Shown: positions 7,229 through 16,616, counted from the stretch's first letter. The stretch: DNA of 64,000 bases from Pseudomonadota bacterium (GCA_018242365.1 JAFECB010000031.1:1-64000); one strand, 5' to 3'. The notes: generated from the sequence alone by a model not told the origin. Numbers and translations are program-made.

Positions 7229-7714
7229 TTAGGGCGCGCCATGGCGCTCGACGTGCAGGCTTTTTCGGCCATTGGCGCCGATGTGGATGATGCTGAGTCG
7301 GTCGTATTCGTCGTCAGGCATCGGCGTGACGCTGCATCCGCACAGGGCGGCGACGATGGCGGGTACGGTACCGCTATGGCCCGCGATCAGGATGCTTCCC
7401 TGCGGGTGTGCGGCACGCAGGCGTGCGGTGAACTCGGCTGCCGGGTGCGAGGCAGGATAGGCGGTGGGCAAGACGGTTTGCGTGGTGCGCATGAAATCGG
7501 TGGTGTAGATCGCCGAGAGGTCTTGCCGTGCAAGGCGATCCACGAGCGCTTGCGCTCGCGCCAGGCCATCGGCGTTCAAATCGGGATTGCGACTGGCGTC
7601 GACCTTTTCCGCGTGGCGGACGACGAAGCAGGTCACGGCCTGTGTCGTCGAAGGGAGCATGGCGCAGGCGCTGAGCAGCAGGCTCGCCAGGAATGTGTGG
7701 AAGCGCATGCGCAT
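7229..7714 (-). CDS. Histidine phosphatase superfamily lipoprotein (phosphoglycerate mutase-like)
   Basis: 161 residues from ATG 7714. The N-terminus (FLASLLLSACAML) is a signal sequence with a lipobox ending LSAC. The catalytic RHxE-type motif follows as VVRHAEK (Arg33, His34), and the second catalytic His lies in IAGHSGTVP. The size and layout match short SixA/phosphohistidine-type phosphatases, but export makes a periplasmic phosphatase more likely. The substrate is unknown. It sits between mfd and the endonuclease V-like gene on the same strand. Confidence 0.85.
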   Translation of the reverse strand: MRMRFHTFLASLLLSACAMLPSTTQAVTCFVVRHAEKVDASRNPDLNADGLARAQALVDRLARQDLSAIYTTDFMRTTQTVLPTAYPASHPAAEFTARLRAAHPQGSILIAGHSGTVPAIVAALCGCSVTPMPDDEYDRLSIIHIGANGRKSLHVERHGAP

Positions 7715-7945
7715 ACAAAGCAAATGCTAGAGGAAAACCCGATCAGGATGTCGTCAAGTTTGGCTCTGGCGTGGGTCTCCCCGCCGCGTGGGCAGTGAAC
7801 GTATCGATCCGACTCGGTGTCATCGAGGGACGATGCGAAGGACGTGATGCGCTCGCAGTTCAGCAACTGCATGTCCCCCCCCGTCAACTCGCCGGACGGC
7901 TGGTGAGGAAAGGCGCTGAGGTCAGGGCGCTTGCTCTGGCCGCCT

Positions 7946-10900
7946 TCAGCCCGGCGCCAGCGCGGTCAGCAGGCCACGCGCGCATTGCAGCCGTGCGCTG
8001 GCGTTGGGCAAGTCGAGGGTCATCCGCAGCTTGTCCGGGCCGTCCATGCGGTAGTGCTTGGGCTGGCCCTGGATCAGCCGGATCACCGCCATCGGATCGA
8101 CATTGGGTTTTTCGACGAACTGCACGCGGCCGCCGCTGCCGCCGAGATCGAGCTTGCGGATGCCGAGGCGGGTGGCGTCGAGTTTCAATTCCGCGGTGGC
8201 GAACAGGTGTTTGGCCGGCTCCGGCAACAGACCGAAGCGGTCGATCATCTCCACTTGCAGGTCGCGCAATGCATCGAGGTCCGGCGCGGCGCTGATGCGT
8301 TTGTACAGGGTCAGGCGCAGGTGCGGATCCGGCAGGAAGTCGTCGGGGATCAGGGCGGGGATATGCAGATCCACGTCGGCACCGTGGCGGTCGGCATCGT
8401 CGATATCGGGCAGCTTGCCCTGCTTGATGGATTTCACCGCACGCGCCAACAGCTCGGTGTAGAGGCTGAAGCCGACCTCGGTCATCTGCCCGCTCTGCTC
8501 CTCACCGAGCAATTCGCCGGCACCGCGGATTTCCAGGTCGTGGGTGGCGAGGGTGAAGCCGGCGCCGAGCTCGTCCATCGAGGCGATTGCCTCGAGTCGC
8601 TTTTTCGCGTCGGGGGTGATGTTGCGACCGTCCGGCGTCAGCAGGTAGGCATAGGCGCGGTGATGGCTGCGGCCGACCCGGCCGCGCAACTGGTGCAACT
8701 GCGCAAGCCCGAACTTGTCGGCGCGATGGATCAGGATGGTGTTGGCATTGGGGATATCGATGCCGGATTCGATGATGGTCGAGCACAGCAGAACATTGGT
8801 GCGCTGCTTGTGGAAATCGAGCATCACCCGTTCCAGCTCGCGCTCGGGGAGCTGGCCATGCGCGATCCCGATGCGCGCCTCGGGCACCAGGGCCTGCAGC
8901 GTTTCGTGCATGCGCCCGATGCTTTCGACCTCGTTGTGCAGGAAATAGACCTGCCCGCCGCGCGCCAGTTCGCGCTGGAAGGCTTCGCGCAGCAGGGCTT
9001 CGTCCCAGACATGGACGAAGGTCTGCACGGCGAGGCGATTGGCCGGCGGCGTCGCGATGATCGACAGATCACGCAGACCGCCCATCGCCATGTTCAGGGT
9101 GCGCGGGATTGGCGTGGCGGTGAGGGTCAGCAGGTGCACATTGGCGCGCAGCTTCTTCAGCGCCTCTTTCTGGCGCACGCCGAAGCGCTGTTCCTCGTCG
9201 ACGATGACCAGGCCAAGATCGGAGAACTTCACGTCGGGTTGCAGCAGGCGATGGGTGCCGACGATGACGTCGAGCTTGCCCTCGGCCAGCTTCTGCAGCT
9301 CGGCTTCGATCTCCTTCTTCGACTTGAAGCGTGAGAGCACTTCCACCCGCAACGGCCAGTCGGCGAAGCGATCGCGCAGGGTCTGGTAGTGCTGCTCGGC
9401 CAGCAGGGTGGTGGGCACCAGCAGTGCCACCTGCTTGCCGGCGCTGGCGCAGGCGAAGGCGGCGCGCACCGCGACTTCGGTCTTGCCGAAACCGACGTCG
9501 CCACAGACCACGCGGTCCATCGGCTGGCTGCTGGCCAGATCGCGCAACACCGCCTCGATGGCGGCGTGCTGGTCGGGGGTTTCCTCGAACGGAAAAGCGG
9601 CGGCGAACGGTTCATATAGGATGCGATCGACATCGATCGCCATCCCGCGCCGCGCTTGCCGTTTGGCCTGGATTTCCAGCAGTTCGGCGGCGACGTCGCG
9701 GACCTTGTCGGCGGCTTTCTTCTTCGCCTTCGCCCACTGCTCGCCACCGAGGTTGTGCAGCGGCGCGGTGTCGGGATTGGCGCCGGAATAGCGGCTGATG
9801 CGGTCGAGCTGGGCCACCGGGACATACAGCCGGTCGCCTTTGGCGTATTCGATGTCGAGGAATTCGCCGGGCAGGCCACCGACCTGCATCGCGACCAAGC
9901 CTCGGTAGCGGCCGACGCCGTGGTCTTCGTGGACGATGGGCGCACCTAGAGTGAGCTCGCCGAGGTCGCGGATGATGGCTTCGGGTTCGCGGCCGACGCG
10001 CTTGCGGCCGCGTGGCAGCGCTGCGCGTTCCGGGAACAGCTGGCGCTCGGTGAGGACGCACAGGCGGGGGTTGTCGAGCGCGAAGCCGTCGTCGAAGGGC
10101 GCGACCGCAATGGCGAAGGCAGGCCCCTCTCCCTCCGGGAGAGGGGTTGGGGTGAGGGTTGGGTGCGCCAATGCGCCCTCATCCGGCGCTTCGCGCCACC
10201 CTCTCCCGGAGCGAGAAGGGAGTGCAAAAGCACTCCAGCTCTCCACCACCGCAGGCTTCAATTCGGCCGCATGCAACACGTCCAGCAAGGCCTCGCGACG
10301 GCCGGCGGAATCTGCGGCGATCAGCACCCGGCCCGGATAGTGACCGAGGAACTCGTGCAGGGCTGCGTCGGAGGCGTGTTCCTTGCGTGCCAGCGGCAAT
10401 GCAGGCGCGGGCTGCACCGGCAGTGGATGGGCTTCCCCATGGCGTGGGTGCTGCGGATCGCAAATCTCGATGCGCGGCCCCGCGTTGAGCCGCTCGCGCA
10501 GGGCATCAGGTGGCAGCCACAGCTCGGCGGGCGGCAGGATCGGCCGCTCGATGTCGTGGCGCAGCTGTTCGTAGCGTTCGCCGGTGCGCTGCCAGGTGGC
10601 GTCCATGGCGGCCGCGACGCCGCTGGCTAGCAAGGGCAGGGTGTTCGGGACAAGGTAATCGAACAGTGTTTCGGTGCCGGTGGTGGCACCGCGCGGCGGT
10701 TCGAAGAACAGCGGCAGGTAGTACTCGATGCCGGCTGGTGCCAGCCCGGCCTTGAGGTCCTGCACCAGCGGACTGCGGCGCAGGTCGATATCGAAGCGCT
10801 CGCGCAGCGTCGCCAGCGCGCGTTGCACCGGCGCGTCTTCCAGCGGGAACTCGCGGCCCGGCAGCAATTGAATCTTGGCGATCTTTTCCAGCGAGCGCTG

Positions 10901-11521
10901 GCTGTCGGGATTGAATGCACGGATCGCCTCGATTTCGTCGTCGAGCAGCTCGATCCGGATCGGCGCGTCGGCACCCATCGGGTAGACGTCGAGCAGGCCG
11001 CCGCGCACTGCGAAATCGCCGGGGTCGTACACCTGTGGCACGTTGCGGTAGCCGGCGGTTTCCAGACGGCGTTTCTCGGCGTCGAGGTCGAGCCGTTGGC
11101 CGGTACGCAGATCGAACCGGCTGCCGATGACGTGACTGCGCGGGGCCAATCGCTGCATAAGGGTGGCGACGGGCACCACCACCACGCCGCGGTGCAGGTC
11201 GGGCAGGGCGGCCAGGGTGGACAGACGCCGGTTGACGATCTCCGGGTCCGGGCTGAAGCGGTCGTAGGGCAGGGTTTCCCAGTCGGGGAAACCGAGGATT
11301 GCCAGTTCGCTGTCGGTACCGGCCAGCAGGCGCAGATCCGATTCGAGCTGATGGGCGGCGGCGTTGTCCGCGGCGACCACCAGCAACGGGCCATCGTGCT
11401 GCTGGCAGGCCGACAGGATCGCGCAGGCGAGGCCGGTAAACGAACCGGGCAGGCGCCACCATGCGCGCTGTTGGCCGGCGCGGGGCAGCGGAACGGGGAA
11501 ACTCAATCCGGGAAGCGGCAT
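7946..11521 (-). CDS. mfd: Transcription-repair coupling factor Mfd
   Basis: 1191 residues. Mfd removes RNA polymerase stalled at DNA lesions and recruits UvrA. The order of domains is standard: UvrB-like N-terminal part (VVAADNAAAHQLESDL; FPDWETLPYDRFSP), RNA-polymerase interaction domain (APIVHEDHGVGRYRGL), RecG-like helicase with Walker A (CGDVGFGKTEVA), DEEQ box and the TRG-type motif (RADKFGLAQLHQLRGRVGRS), and the C-terminal autoinhibitory domain. It is about 40 residues longer than the E. coli protein. Part of that comes from an in-frame repeat at about residues 433-466. Confidence 0.97.
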   Translation of the reverse strand: MPLPGLSFPVPLPRAGQQRAWWRLPGSFTGLACAILSACQQHDGPLLVVAADNAAAHQLESDLRLLAGTDSELAILGFPDWETLPYDRFSPDPEIVNRRLSTLAALPDLHRGVVVVPVATLMQRLAPRSHVIGSRFDLRTGQRLDLDAEKRRLETAGYRNVPQVYDPGDFAVRGGLLDVYPMGADAPIRIELLDDEIEAIRAFNPDSQRSLEKIAKIQLLPGREFPLEDAPVQRALATLRERFDIDLRRSPLVQDLKAGLAPAGIEYYLPLFFEPPRGATTGTETLFDYLVPNTLPLLASGVAAAMDATWQRTGERYEQLRHDIERPILPPAELWLPPDALRERLNAGPRIEICDPQHPRHGEAHPLPVQPAPALPLARKEHASDAALHEFLGHYPGRVLIAADSAGRREALLDVLHAAELKPAVVESWSAFALPSRSGRGWREAPDEGALAHPTLTPTPLPEGEGPAFAIAVAPFDDGFALDNPRLCVLTERQLFPERAALPRGRKRVGREPEAIIRDLGELTLGAPIVHEDHGVGRYRGLVAMQVGGLPGEFLDIEYAKGDRLYVPVAQLDRISRYSGANPDTAPLHNLGGEQWAKAKKKAADKVRDVAAELLEIQAKRQARRGMAIDVDRILYEPFAAAFPFEETPDQHAAIEAVLRDLASSQPMDRVVCGDVGFGKTEVAVRAAFACASAGKQVALLVPTTLLAEQHYQTLRDRFADWPLRVEVLSRFKSKKEIEAELQKLAEGKLDVIVGTHRLLQPDVKFSDLGLVIVDEEQRFGVRQKEALKKLRANVHLLTLTATPIPRTLNMAMGGLRDLSIIATPPANRLAVQTFVHVWDEALLREAFQRELARGGQVYFLHNEVESIGRMHETLQALVPEARIGIAHGQLPERELERVMLDFHKQRTNVLLCSTIIESGIDIPNANTILIHRADKFGLAQLHQLRGRVGRSHHRAYAYLLTPDGRNITPDAKKRLEAIASMDELGAGFTLATHDLEIRGAGELLGEEQSGQMTEVGFSLYTELLARAVKSIKQGKLPDIDDADRHGADVDLHIPALIPDDFLPDPHLRLTLYKRISAAPDLDALRDLQVEMIDRFGLLPEPAKHLFATAELKLDATRLGIRKLDLGGSGGRVQFVEKPNVDPMAVIRLIQGQPKHYRMDGPDKLRMTLDLPNASARLQCARGLLTALAPG
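10123..10222 (-). repeat. Interspersed palindromic repeat translated in frame within mfd
   Basis: About 100 bp bounded by CCCTCTCCCTCCGGGAGAGG and CTCTCCCGGAGCGAGAAGGG, with a GGCGCTTCGCGCC hairpin inside. On the coding strand it reads SRSGRGWREAPDEG and LTPTPLPEGEG. This is the typical translation of a repeat family widespread between genes in Xanthomonadaceae and other proteobacteria. Here it sits inside mfd without breaking the frame. Confidence 0.8.
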
Positions 11522-11590
11522 CAGGGGCGTTCAGGCGAGCGCAGGGCACCGGAGGTCGGCGCAGCGTGCGCGGGGAAACCGTGATTTTAG

Positions 11591-11742
11591 GGCAACGCTG
11601 ATCAAGTGGGCGTTGCCTGCCGACCAAGGATGGCCGGCCACGGCTCATTCACGCAAGCGATTGATCCGTGTGAGCCGAGTCCGGACATGTGCCGGACTCG
11701 GTGGTGCTGAAAAAGTCCAGGGCGGATTTTTTCAGCATTGCC
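11591..11742. mobile_element. 152-bp MITE-like element with IS5-type ends
   Basis: Terminal inverted repeats GGCAACGCTGATCAA (left) and GGCAATGCTGAAAAA (right, read inward) are flanked by a 4-bp direct repeat TTAG (11587-11590 and 11743-11746). TTAG fits the YTAR target duplication of the IS5 subgroup of transposases. Inside are two strong hairpins (CCGAGTCCGG...CCGGACTCGG, and CTGAAAAAGTCC...GGATTTTTTCAG). It has no coding capacity. It lies upstream of mfd. Confidence 0.65.
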
Positions 11743-11868
11743 TTAGATGTGCGCTCCCACGAAGAGCCGTAGGAGCAATTCGCCAAGGATTGACGCGGAT
11801 GTGCGTGGATCATTCGTTTGAAATGGCATGCCTGGCACGCGGCACCGAGGCGTGATCAATCACGTCAT

Positions 11869-11893
11869 GTAGGAGCGCACCGCAGGGGCGCGA
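11869..11893 (+). repeat. REP element, GTAG-headed
   Basis: GTAGGAGCGCACCGCAGGGG followed by CGCGAT; an imperfect palindrome of the same family as the clusters at 16613-16823 and 29399-29526. A degenerate inverted partner (GCGCTCCCAC) lies at 11751-11760. Together with the MITE it fills the 413-bp gap between mfd and the acetyltransferase gene; I see no gene there. Confidence 0.7.
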
Positions 11894-11934
11894 TCCGGAC
11901 GCGCCAGGTGCAACCTCGCCTTTTCGAGCCAAGC

Positions 11935-12516
11935 TCACGCCGTCGGTGCCAGCGGCGGCCGCAACAATTTGGGCTTGGGCGGCGGCAGGTCGAGCACCAT
12001 TCGCACCAGCCCGGCTTCATCGGCGGATTCGCGGTGGAAGCCCAACGAGCCGGCGAGGGACTGCATCGGCAGGTTGCTTTCCAGCACGTCGCCATAAATG
12101 CGTAGCACCTTGCGCCCGCGCGCCCAGCGCACCAGCTTGCGCATCATCCGCCGACCCAGGCCCATGCCATTGATGTAATGGCTGACCAGGATGGCGAATT
12201 CGGCATTCTTGCCATTGCTTTCGATGGCGATCCGCGCCACCGCACCGACCAGGGCCTCGCCGGGCGGCAAGGGTTCGGCAGCGACCAGCGCGAAATCGCG
12301 ATGCGGATCCGGCCGCACCAGGTGTTCGAGGTCGTGCCCGCTCAGCTCCTTCATCGGATGCAGGAAGCGTTGGCGGATTTCCTCCGGCTGCAGCAGCGGG
12401 AAGGCTGCGCGCATTGGCTCCGCGTCCTCCGGACGCACCGGGCGGATCAGGACTTCGCGCCCGTTCGGCAGGCGGATGTGTTCGTGCCAGGGCGGCATGC
12501 GGTTGCGGGCGGCCAT
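11935..12516 (-). CDS. GNAT-family N-acetyltransferase
   Basis: 193 residues with the GNAT fold. It opens with the beta-strand RPVRPEDAEPMRAAFPLL, and the acetyl-CoA pyrophosphate-binding loop is at about 117-123 (GMGLGRRMM). The closest pattern is the C-terminal acetyltransferase module of protein lysine acetyltransferase Pat (RQRFLHPMKELSGHDLEHL), here as a stand-alone domain without the NDP-forming acyl-CoA synthetase part. The substrate, protein or small molecule, cannot be told. The gene is monocistronic in appearance. Confidence 0.85.
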   Translation of the reverse strand: MAARNRMPPWHEHIRLPNGREVLIRPVRPEDAEPMRAAFPLLQPEEIRQRFLHPMKELSGHDLEHLVRPDPHRDFALVAAEPLPPGEALVGAVARIAIESNGKNAEFAILVSHYINGMGLGRRMMRKLVRWARGRKVLRIYGDVLESNLPMQSLAGSLGFHRESADEAGLVRMVLDLPPPKPKLLRPPLAPTA

Positions 12517-12571
12517 CCTGTCATCCTCGCGTAGGCTGCGTTAAGAACGGGCGATACGCCCGGAGGTTGAA

Positions 12572-13519
12572 TCAAGCCTTGCTCCGGCGCAAGCCGGCGT
12601 GCAATTTCTGGAAGGCGGTCATGGCGGCGACCAAGACCGCGCCGGCGAGGATGCCGACGCCGATATTGACCAGCGCGACGCCCAGCCAGCCGATCAGATC
12701 ATCGACATGGTGCTCGGTGAAATGGTGCAGGGCCGGGATGCCGTGGACGAGGATACTGCCACCGACCATGAACATCGCCACCGTGCCGGCCACCGACAGG
12801 AACTTCATCAGCCGCGGCGCGAAGGCGAGGATGCCGCGACCCAGCGCCGCACGCAGCCGACCATTGCCTTCGCGCGACAGGTGCAGGCCGAGGTCGTCCA
12901 GTTTGACGATGGCGGCAACCAGCCCGTACACGCCCACCGTCATCATCACCGCGATCACCGCCAGCACGCCGAATTGCGCCAGCAGCGGCTGGAAGGCGAC
13001 GGTGCCCAGGGCGATCACGATGATTTCCGCCGACAGCACGAAATCGGTCTTGATCGCGCCTTCGATCTTTTCCTTTTCGAAGGCGACCAGATCGAATTCT
13101 GCTTCGTCGGCCGCAGCGCTGGCCTGCGGGGCAGCGTCCTCGACCGGCGGGCGGCGTTTCTTGGCGACGTTATGAACGAGTTTTTCCACCCCTTCGTAGC
13201 AGAGATAGCCGCCACCCAGCATCAGCAGCCAGATGATCAGCGGGATGTTGATGTCACGGCCGTGCAGCCAGGCCTCGAAGGCGGAGATGGCCATCGCCGT
13301 CGGCACCAGGATCACCTTGTTCCACATCGAGCCTTTCGCCACCGCCCACACCACCGGCAATTCGCGGTCGGCGGCGGTGCCGGAGACCTGCTCGGCGTTG
13401 AGCGCGAGGTCGTCGCCGACCACGCCCGCGGTCTTGCCCGCGGCGATCTTGGTCATCGCGGAAATGTCATCGAGCAGGGACGCGATGTCGTCGAACAGGG
13501 CGAAGAAGCTGGAGGGCAT
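12572..13519 (-). CDS. DUF808 (YedI-type) inner-membrane protein
   Basis: 315 residues from ATG 13519 (MPSSFFALFDDIASLLDDIS), the typical start of the DUF808/YedI family. The frame stays open further upstream but without family similarity. At least four membrane segments are visible, around residues 80-110, 175-225 and 255-300. A charged, Ala-rich cytoplasmic loop (KKRRPPVEDAAPQASAAADE) lies near 120-140. Members are widespread and of unknown function, some annotated as putative transporters. Confidence 0.85.
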   Translation of the reverse strand: MPSSFFALFDDIASLLDDISAMTKIAAGKTAGVVGDDLALNAEQVSGTAADRELPVVWAVAKGSMWNKVILVPTAMAISAFEAWLHGRDINIPLIIWLLMLGGGYLCYEGVEKLVHNVAKKRRPPVEDAAPQASAAADEAEFDLVAFEKEKIEGAIKTDFVLSAEIIVIALGTVAFQPLLAQFGVLAVIAVMMTVGVYGLVAAIVKLDDLGLHLSREGNGRLRAALGRGILAFAPRLMKFLSVAGTVAMFMVGGSILVHGIPALHHFTEHHVDDLIGWLGVALVNIGVGILAGAVLVAAMTAFQKLHAGLRRSKA

Positions 13520-13574
13520 GGGTGGACGGGCTTGGGAGGCCGGGCAATTTTCGCATGCCGTGGCTGCGCCTGCC

Positions 13575-14432
13575 TCAGGCCGGGGTGCGCAGCCACTCCG
13601 TGCGTGCGCTTGCGCCGGTTTCACCAAGCGCGCGACGGATGCCATCCAGCGTCGGCTGCATGGTCGCGTCGAACTGCCACGGCGGATTCAGCAGCAACAG
13701 GCCGCTGCCGTTCATGCGCAGCGGCGAATCGTCCGGTCGCACCAGCAATTCCAGCAGCAGCGCGGACTTCGCTTCCAGCCTGGCGGCGGCGCGCCGGAAC
13801 GGCTGCAGTGCGCGGCCCTGCTTGATCGGATACCAAAGCGCGAAGGTGCCTTGTGGCCAGCGCCCCAGCCCGTCCTTGAGGGCCGCAAGCGCGGCATCGA
13901 ATTCATCCAGCTGCGCTTCAAACGGCGGATCGATCAGTACCAGGCCGCGCGCGAACTTCTGCGCGCCCTGTTTCGGCGGCAACAGCGCCTTGACGGCGGC
14001 GTAGCCATCGCGCGCGTGCACCGCGATCCGGTCGTCGCCGGCGCAGTGGCCACGCAGGACATGCGCCTCTTCGGGATGCAATTCGCAAGCAGCGATGCGG
14101 TCCTGTTCGCGCAAGGCGTGTGCCAGCAGCCAGGGCGAACCGGGATAGGCGGTGCCGCCATGGCGTTCGCGGCAGGCGCGGACGGCCGCCAGATAACGCT
14201 GGATCGCAGGGTCGCGTGGGGCTTCGGCCTGCAAGCGGGCGATGCCGTCGAGGGCTTCGCCGGTGGCCTGCGCCGCTTCTCCGTCGAGCTTGTACAGGCC
14301 GCGCCCGGCGTGGGTATCCAGCGCAAAACAGGGTGCGGGCTTGGCGATCAGGGCGTCGCACAGGGCCAGCAGCACGACGTGCTTGAGCACGTCCGCGTGG
14401 TTGCCGGCGTGGAAGGCGTGGCGGTAGTTCAT
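13575..14432 (-). CDS. rlmJ: 23S rRNA (adenine2030-N6)-methyltransferase RlmJ
   Basis: 285 residues, the family length. RlmJ methylates A2030 of 23S rRNA using S-adenosylmethionine. The diagnostic N-terminus MNYRHAFHAGNHADVLKH is complete, and the N6-adenine methyltransferase catalytic motif appears as LIDPPFE. HAGRG lies in the cofactor-binding region. The gene reads away from creB, with only about 75 bp between the two start codons. Confidence 0.95.
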   Translation of the reverse strand: MNYRHAFHAGNHADVLKHVVLLALCDALIAKPAPCFALDTHAGRGLYKLDGEAAQATGEALDGIARLQAEAPRDPAIQRYLAAVRACRERHGGTAYPGSPWLLAHALREQDRIAACELHPEEAHVLRGHCAGDDRIAVHARDGYAAVKALLPPKQGAQKFARGLVLIDPPFEAQLDEFDAALAALKDGLGRWPQGTFALWYPIKQGRALQPFRRAAARLEAKSALLLELLVRPDDSPLRMNGSGLLLLNPPWQFDATMQPTLDGIRRALGETGASARTEWLRTPA

Positions 14433-14508
14433 GCCGGCATTGTCGCATCGGCCTGGACTTCACACTCGCGACGCAAACCGCGCCATGTGCTCGGCTAGGA
14501 TGACCACC

Positions 14509-15180
14509 ATGTCCGCGACGATCCTGTTGGCCGAAGACGAAGCCGCCATTGCCGAGACGGTGCTGTATGCGCTGCGCGCCGACGGCTTTGCAGCCGAACA
14601 CGTGCTGCTGGGCGGGCAGGTGCTGCCGCGGCTGGCGCGGGGCGGGATCGATCTGGTGATCCTCGATGTCGGCCTGCCGGATTGCAGTGGCTTCGACGTG
14701 TGCCGGGCCCTGCGCGAAACCAGCGCGGTGCCGGTGATCTTCCTGACTGCGCGCAGCGACGAGATCGATCGGGTGCTGGGGCTTGAGCTGGGGGCCGATG
14801 ACTACATCGCCAAGCCCTTCTCCCCGCGCGAGCTGGTGGCACGGGTGCGCGCGCGGCTGCGTCGGCACGACGCTGGCCAGCCGCGGCAGCGTGGCTGTTT
14901 CGAGGTCGATGCCGCCGCCCATCGCGTCCGCTTCGCCGGACAGTGGCTGGACTTGACCCGCTATGAGCATGCGTTGCTGGCCGAACTGCTGCACCGACCC
15001 GGCGCGATCCTGAGTCGTGCACAATTGCTCGATCGGGTGTGGGCGGATGCGCTGGAGACCGGCGAGCGCACCGTCGATACCCACGTCAAGACCCTGCGCG
15101 CCAAGCTGCGCCAGTTGGATCCGGCGCGTGACCCGATCCGCACCCATCGCGGGCTGGGCTATTCCATCGACGTGGACTGA
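14509..15180 (+). CDS. creB: Two-component response regulator CreB
   Basis: 223 residues from ATG 14509, preceded by TAGGATG at proper spacing. OmpR/PhoB architecture: receiver domain with acidic pair EDE near residues 9-11, phosphoacceptor Asp in LVILDVGLPD and conserved Lys in YIAKPFSP; then a winged-helix DNA-binding domain (about 125-220, RTVDTHVKTLRAKL). Assignment to CreB rests on the sequence pattern and the adjoining creC and creD genes. The CreBC system responds to carbon metabolism and, in several gammaproteobacteria, to beta-lactam stress. Confidence 0.93.
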   Translation: MSATILLAEDEAAIAETVLYALRADGFAAEHVLLGGQVLPRLARGGIDLVILDVGLPDCSGFDVCRALRETSAVPVIFLTARSDEIDRVLGLELGADDYIAKPFSPRELVARVRARLRRHDAGQPRQRGCFEVDAAAHRVRFAGQWLDLTRYEHALLAELLHRPGAILSRAQLLDRVWADALETGERTVDTHVKTLRAKLRQLDPARDPIRTHRGLGYSIDVD

Positions 15181-15185
15181 GCGCC

Positions 15186-16616
15186 ATGCGAATCGCACTG
15201 CGCGTGCTATTGGGCTACTTCCTGATCGTGGCGCTGGCCGCGTTGCTGCTGGTCAACGTGTTCGTGCAGCAGGTCAAGCCGGGCGTGCGCCAGGCGATGG
15301 AGGACACCCTCGCCGATACCGCCAATGTGCTGGCGGAACTCGCCACCGACGACCTGCTGGCCGGGCACATCGCCGATGGCCGCTTTGCGGCGCGCGTCCG
15401 GGCGATGTCGCAACGCACACTGGATGCGCGCATCTGGGGCGAGGACAAACAGCGCACCAGCTATCGCATCGAGGTGACCGATGCGCGCGGAATTGTCTTG
15501 TTCGATTCGGCCGGCAAGGAAGTCGGGCGCGACAATTCGCGCTGGAACGATGTCCGGCGCACCCTGCGTGGCCAGTACGGCGCACGTTCCACCCGCGACG
15601 ACCCGAATGACGAGACCAGCACGGTGATGTATGTCGCCGCGCCGATCCGTGATGCACAAGCGCGCATCGTCGGCGTGCTCACCGTGTCGAAACCGAACCG
15701 CAGCATCCAGCCCTTCATCGCCCGCAGCCAGACCACGATCCTGCGCTGGGGCGGGGTCTTGCTGGGCAGCGCGCTGCTGATCGGCGTGCTCGCGGCGTGG
15801 TGGCTGTCGCGGCAGTTGCTGGCCTTGCGCCGCTATGCAGATGCGGTGACGCGGGGCGAACGCGCCGTGCTGCCGAATGCCGCCGGCGAGTTCGCTGATC
15901 TTGGCCGGGCGCTGGAAACCATGCGCTTGCAGCTGGAAGGCAAGCAGTACGTCGAACGCTACGTGCACGCGCTGACCCATGAACTGAAAAGCCCACTGGC
16001 GGCGATCCGCGGTGCCGCGGAATTGCTGGAAGGGCCGCTGCCGGAGACGGATCGCGCGCGCTTCGTCGCCAGTATCGATGCGCAGAGTCGGCGCATGGCC
16101 GGGATGATCGATCGGTTGCTGGAGTTGGCGGCGTTGGAACATCGGCAGCACATTGATACGCCGCAGAGGGTGGACATCGCCGCACTGGCGCGCGAAGCGC
16201 GGGAGGATGTCGCACCACGGGCGCAGGCGCGGGATGTGGAGTTGCAACTACAGCTTGCGACTGGCGTGCCGGGGCTATCGGGCGATCCGTTCCTGCTGCG
16301 GCAGTTGCTGGGTAATCTGCTCGATAACGCCATCGATTTCTCGCCGCGTCAGGGCGTGGTCGAGTTGCGGATCGGATGCGATGACAAGCACATCCATATC
16401 GAGGTCGCCGACCGCGGGCCTGGCTTGCCTGCATTTGCATTGGAGCGCGCATTCGAGCGCTTCTATTCCTTGCCGCGTCCGGACGGTGGTGCGCGCAGCA
16501 GCGGACTGGGGCTGAACTTCGTCGCCGAGATCGCCAAGCTGCACGCCGGCAGCGTGAGCTTGGCCAATCGCCAAGGCGGCGGCGCGATCGCGACCGTCGT
16601 GCTCCCGCTCGTGTAG
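15186..16616 (+). CDS. creC: Sensor histidine kinase CreC
   Basis: 476 residues, 5 bp after creB, so co-transcribed. N-terminal membrane span (LLGYFLIVALAALLLVNVFV), periplasmic sensor domain to about 180 and a second span (WGGVLLGSALLIGVLAAWWL). HAMP comes next, followed by the HisKA box with the phosphorylated His (ALTHELKSPLAAI) and the HATPase domain with N box (LLGNLLDNAIDF) and G boxes (DRGPGL; SSGLGL). Its partner is CreB. The stop codon TAG lies within the head of a REP repeat. Confidence 0.93.
   Translation: MRIALRVLLGYFLIVALAALLLVNVFVQQVKPGVRQAMEDTLADTANVLAELATDDLLAGHIADGRFAARVRAMSQRTLDARIWGEDKQRTSYRIEVTDARGIVLFDSAGKEVGRDNSRWNDVRRTLRGQYGARSTRDDPNDETSTVMYVAAPIRDAQARIVGVLTVSKPNRSIQPFIARSQTTILRWGGVLLGSALLIGVLAAWWLSRQLLALRRYADAVTRGERAVLPNAAGEFADLGRALETMRLQLEGKQYVERYVHALTHELKSPLAAIRGAAELLEGPLPETDRARFVASIDAQSRRMAGMIDRLLELAALEHRQHIDTPQRVDIAALAREAREDVAPRAQARDVELQLQLATGVPGLSGDPFLLRQLLGNLLDNAIDFSPRQGVVELRIGCDDKHIHIEVADRGPGLPAFALERAFERFYSLPRPDGGARSSGLGLNFVAEIAKLHAGSVSLANRQGGGAIATVVLPLV

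Noticed and set aside
7633..7887. 84-codon minus-strand frame upstream of the histidine phosphatase gene
   Set aside because: Overlaps the phosphatase gene in another frame, is Cys/His-rich by chance, has no ribosome-binding site and no family resemblance.
7931..9334. Long plus-strand frame opposite mfd
   Set aside because: Antisense shadow of the helicase part of mfd, with no recognisable protein features.
10123..10222. Insertion in mfd as an inactivating mutation
   Set aside because: The reading frame continues through the repeat and all helicase motifs downstream are intact, so the gene is called functional.
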